From: JBGOTP01 sp041476545
GTDB taxonomy: Bacteria > Acidobacteriota > Vicinamibacteria > Vicinamibacterales > CAVVIG01
Direction: 5' to 3'
NCBI GenBank assembly: GCA_041476545.1
Contig: JBGOTP010000362.1
Coordinates: 1 to 5,174 of the forward strand
Length of the DNA stretch: 5,174 nt
Shown: positions 3,548 through 5,174 of the stretch, one piece after another
How the letters are laid out: each line of letters starts with the position of its first letter
How positions within the stretch are numbered: the stretch's first letter is position 1
Made by a program: the position numbers and the translations under genes
Notes under the pieces: generated by a model
What the model was told of the DNA's origin: nothing
Seen by the model: the letters and a program-made list of their open reading frames with translations, nothing else
Databases searched by the model: none

Positions 3548-5174
3548 CTACACCGATTCATCGTACACCCGCTGCTTGAACGCGGCCACGAAGCGCGCGA
3601 GGATGGGCGAGATGTCGCCCTTCTTCAGTGGAACCTCGATGAGCGTAAACGACGGTTCGCGCTCAGCGGATGCGAGCGCGTCGCGCAGTTGCCGCGGACT
3701 CCGCGCCACGAAGCCCCGCCCGCCCCAGAGATCCGCGAGCTGGGCAAACGGCCACGAGACGGTCTCGTTGTAACCGGCGTTGGGAAAGAAGGCCTGCAGC
3801 ATTTCCCACCGGGCGTTGTTGAGCAACACGATGATCGGGTTGCACCGATATTCGGGCGCGTGCGAAATCTCGGGGCCCGTCATCTGGAACGCGCCGTCGC
3901 CAAGGAGCACGACGGGTCGCCGCCCTGTCGAAACCTGGACGCCAAGCGCCGCCGGTACGGCAAACCCCATCGTGGCGTAGTAGGCGGGCGCGATGCACTC
4001 GTTGGCCTGAATGTCCACGCTGGCGAACAGGCAGTCTCCCGTGTCGGAGACGAGCGGCAGGTCTGGATGATCGGCAAAGAACTCGTTCAGGATCTCGATG
4101 ACGTCGGCCACCACGATCGGCGCTTCGTTGTCCCGCGGCGCTGATGCTGGCGGGGCGGCTGGTGTTGCGCCAGGCGGGGACGATCGAGAGGGAAGGTCCG
4201 GCTCCGCCAGGAGGCGCGCGACGAGCGCATCGATTGGCGCGTCCTGATAGCCGTGATGCTTGATGAGCACGCCGCGCGCGGTCGCGATGAGCAGGTTGGA
4301 CTCGTTCAGACGATTGGCCGACACGCCCAGGCTCGTGTCACTGACCTGCTCGCCGAGGAGCAGCACGCAATCCGAGGACTCGACGCTGTCGCGAATCGGT
4401 TGTGGTGACGCCACGCCCAGATACGTGCCGATGAACTGTGGATGGCGGGTCGGAAAGACGCCCCGGCCAAGGAAGGACGAGGCGACGGGAATGTTCAGCC
4501 GCTCGGCCAGACGGAGCACGTGCTCGCGCAATTGGAAGCGGTGCACCTCGACGCCGACGATGAGCACGGGTTGTTGGGCCGCACGCAGGCGGTCGACGAT
4601 TTCTCGGGCGGCTTCCGCCACCGCACCCTCATCCACCCGTCGTTCGACGGGATGGGTGTGGGCGGGCGCGGCGATGTCCGCGAAAACCATGTCGCGGGGT
4701 ATTTCCAGATAGACGGGACGCTTCAACGCGAGGGCCGTGTCGATGGCTTTCGTGATGTGCGCGGCCGCCGTGTCGCGATCGTCGAGGATGGCGCTGTACT
4801 CGGTCACCTCCCGGTACACCCGGAGTTGCGACTCGAAGGACTTGACCTCGTGGTGCACGGGAATGGCCGCGCGTTTTTCCATGCGGCTCGGACCGCCGGA
4901 GAGGACGAGAACCGGCGACTCTTCCGCGTACGCGCAGGCAATCGGGTTGATCATGTTCAGACCACCCGCCCCGTAGGTGACGCAGCAGACGCCCAGCCCG
5001 GCCGTCGCGCGCGCGGCGCCGTCGGCCGCAAACCCCACGGCCGGCTCGTGGCTCAAGCGGATGAGGGCGAACCGGCCGTCTCGCTCGAACGCTTCGTAGA
5101 GATTGAGGACAAAATCGCCGGGGATGCCGAAGATCTGGCGGACGCCGTGGTGCCAGAGGCGATCGAAGAGGAAC
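3548..5174 (-). CDS. ThDP-dependent 2-keto acid decarboxylase, phenylpyruvate/indolepyruvate type (5' end outside window)
   Basis: 541 residues are visible. The frame is open to the right edge with no Met before the TTG at 5056, so the true start lies outside, probably by only about 5-10 codons. The enzyme would decarboxylate a 2-keto acid to an aldehyde using thiamine diphosphate and Mg2+ in the cytoplasm. Domain order is Pyr (about 1-165), central (about 175-330), a Pro/Ala linker, then PP (about 350-541). IFGIPGDF carries Asp20 and SHEPAVGFAADGAAR carries the ThDP-activating Glu43. The adjacent His107-His108 follow, with spacing nearly that of bacterial pyruvate decarboxylase (Asp27, Glu50, His113-His114). 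The GDG...NN cofactor motif is at 425-453, followed by RWEML with Glu457. Phrases such as TGDCLF, YYATMGF, GDGAFQMTG and WEML resemble Azospirillum phenylpyruvate/indolepyruvate decarboxylase (IpdC), about 545 residues. Exact substrate is uncertain; acetolactate synthase is unlikely given the His pair. It is the first visible gene of the probable operon. Confidence 0.88.
   Translation of the reverse strand, partial: FLFDRLWHHGVRQIFGIPGDFVLNLYEAFERDGRFALIRLSHEPAVGFAADGAARATAGLGVCCVTYGAGGLNMINPIACAYAEESPVLVLSGGPSRMEKRAAIPVHHEVKSFESQLRVYREVTEYSAILDDRDTAAAHITKAIDTALALKRPVYLEIPRDMVFADIAAPAHTHPVERRVDEGAVAEAAREIVDRLRAAQQPVLIVGVEVHRFQLREHVLRLAERLNIPVASSFLGRGVFPTRHPQFIGTYLGVASPQPIRDSVESSDCVLLLGEQVSDTSLGVSANRLNESNLLIATARGVLIKHHGYQDAPIDALVARLLAEPDLPSRSSPPGATPAAPPASAPRDNEAPIVVADVIEILNEFFADHPDLPLVSDTGDCLFASVDIQANECIAPAYYATMGFAVPAALGVQVSTGRRPVVLLGDGAFQMTGPEISHAPEYRCNPIIVLLNNARWEMLQAFFPNAGYNETVSWPFAQLADLWGGRGFVARSPRQLRDALASAEREPSFTLIEVPLKKGDISPILARFVAAFKQRVYDESV

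Larger units (their letters stand above)
1210..5174 (-). other. Probable five-gene operon (right end open)
   Basis: Five minus-strand genes follow one another with gaps of 33, 32 and 30 nt and a final 1-nt stop/start overlap, and I see no convincing terminator between them. The order is cytoplasmic decarboxylase, two exported proteins, then two membrane proteins. Close packing argues for co-transcription. The decarboxylase may belong functionally to genes beyond the right edge, and the other four may form a separate unit read through or started internally near 2700 or upstream of 3514. Confidence 0.6.

Noticed and set aside
2975..4144. Long plus-strand open frame of 389 residues antisense to the decarboxylase and exported-protein genes
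   Set aside because: It spans two well-supported minus-strand genes and the gap between them, has no recognisable motif and is rich in Arg, Gly and Val, as expected for an antisense shadow in GC-rich coding DNA.
3548..5056. Taking TTG at 5056 as the start of the decarboxylase
   Set aside because: The frame continues to the window edge and encodes the conserved IFGIPGDF segment with the catalytic Asp, so TTG at 5056 is an internal Leu codon.

Overview
The window is GC-rich DNA with high G/C at third codon positions. It looks like a chromosome fragment of a soil or sediment bacterium. The combination of DUF6152, DUF6644 and 'PDLAGIW'-type secreted proteins with a cupredoxin-like/carboxypeptidase-regulatory-like protein is one I associate with Acidobacteriota, especially Vicinamibacteria-like genomes. 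That placement is an inference from gene families; there is no rRNA or marker gene here to confirm it. I see no mobile element, tRNA, rRNA or CRISPR array.

Layout. Positions 1-418 hold no convincing complete gene, but contain a perfect 10-bp-stem inverted repeat (173-195), an 11-bp direct repeat in tandem (349-371) and a weak promoter-like pair just before the plus-strand gene. Plus-strand gene 419-1213 encodes an exported cupredoxin-like protein with a His/Cys/His/Met copper-ligand pattern. It converges on a minus-strand gene series, and the two stop codons share one TTAA at 1210-1213. Read in transcription order from the right edge, the minus strand carries: a nearly complete ThDP-dependent 2-keto acid decarboxylase of the phenylpyruvate/indolepyruvate type (3548 to beyond 5174); an exported protein of unknown function (2714-3514); an exported DUF6152 protein (2205-2681); and two adjacent small membrane proteins of the DUF6644 type (1698-2174 and 1210-1698), which are paralogs of each other.

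The minus-strand genes are separated by 33, 32 and 30 nt and then a 1-nt overlap, so they probably form one operon whose promoter lies outside the window. The decarboxylase would act in the cytoplasm on an aromatic or branched 2-keto acid. The four downstream products belong to the envelope: two exported proteins and two four-helix membrane proteins. The convergent cupredoxin-like protein is also exported. The least characterised part is therefore this envelope cassette. A shared metal or redox role is a hypothesis suggested by the copper-ligand pattern next door and by a predicted His-His mature N-terminus on the DUF6152 protein; no gene here proves it.
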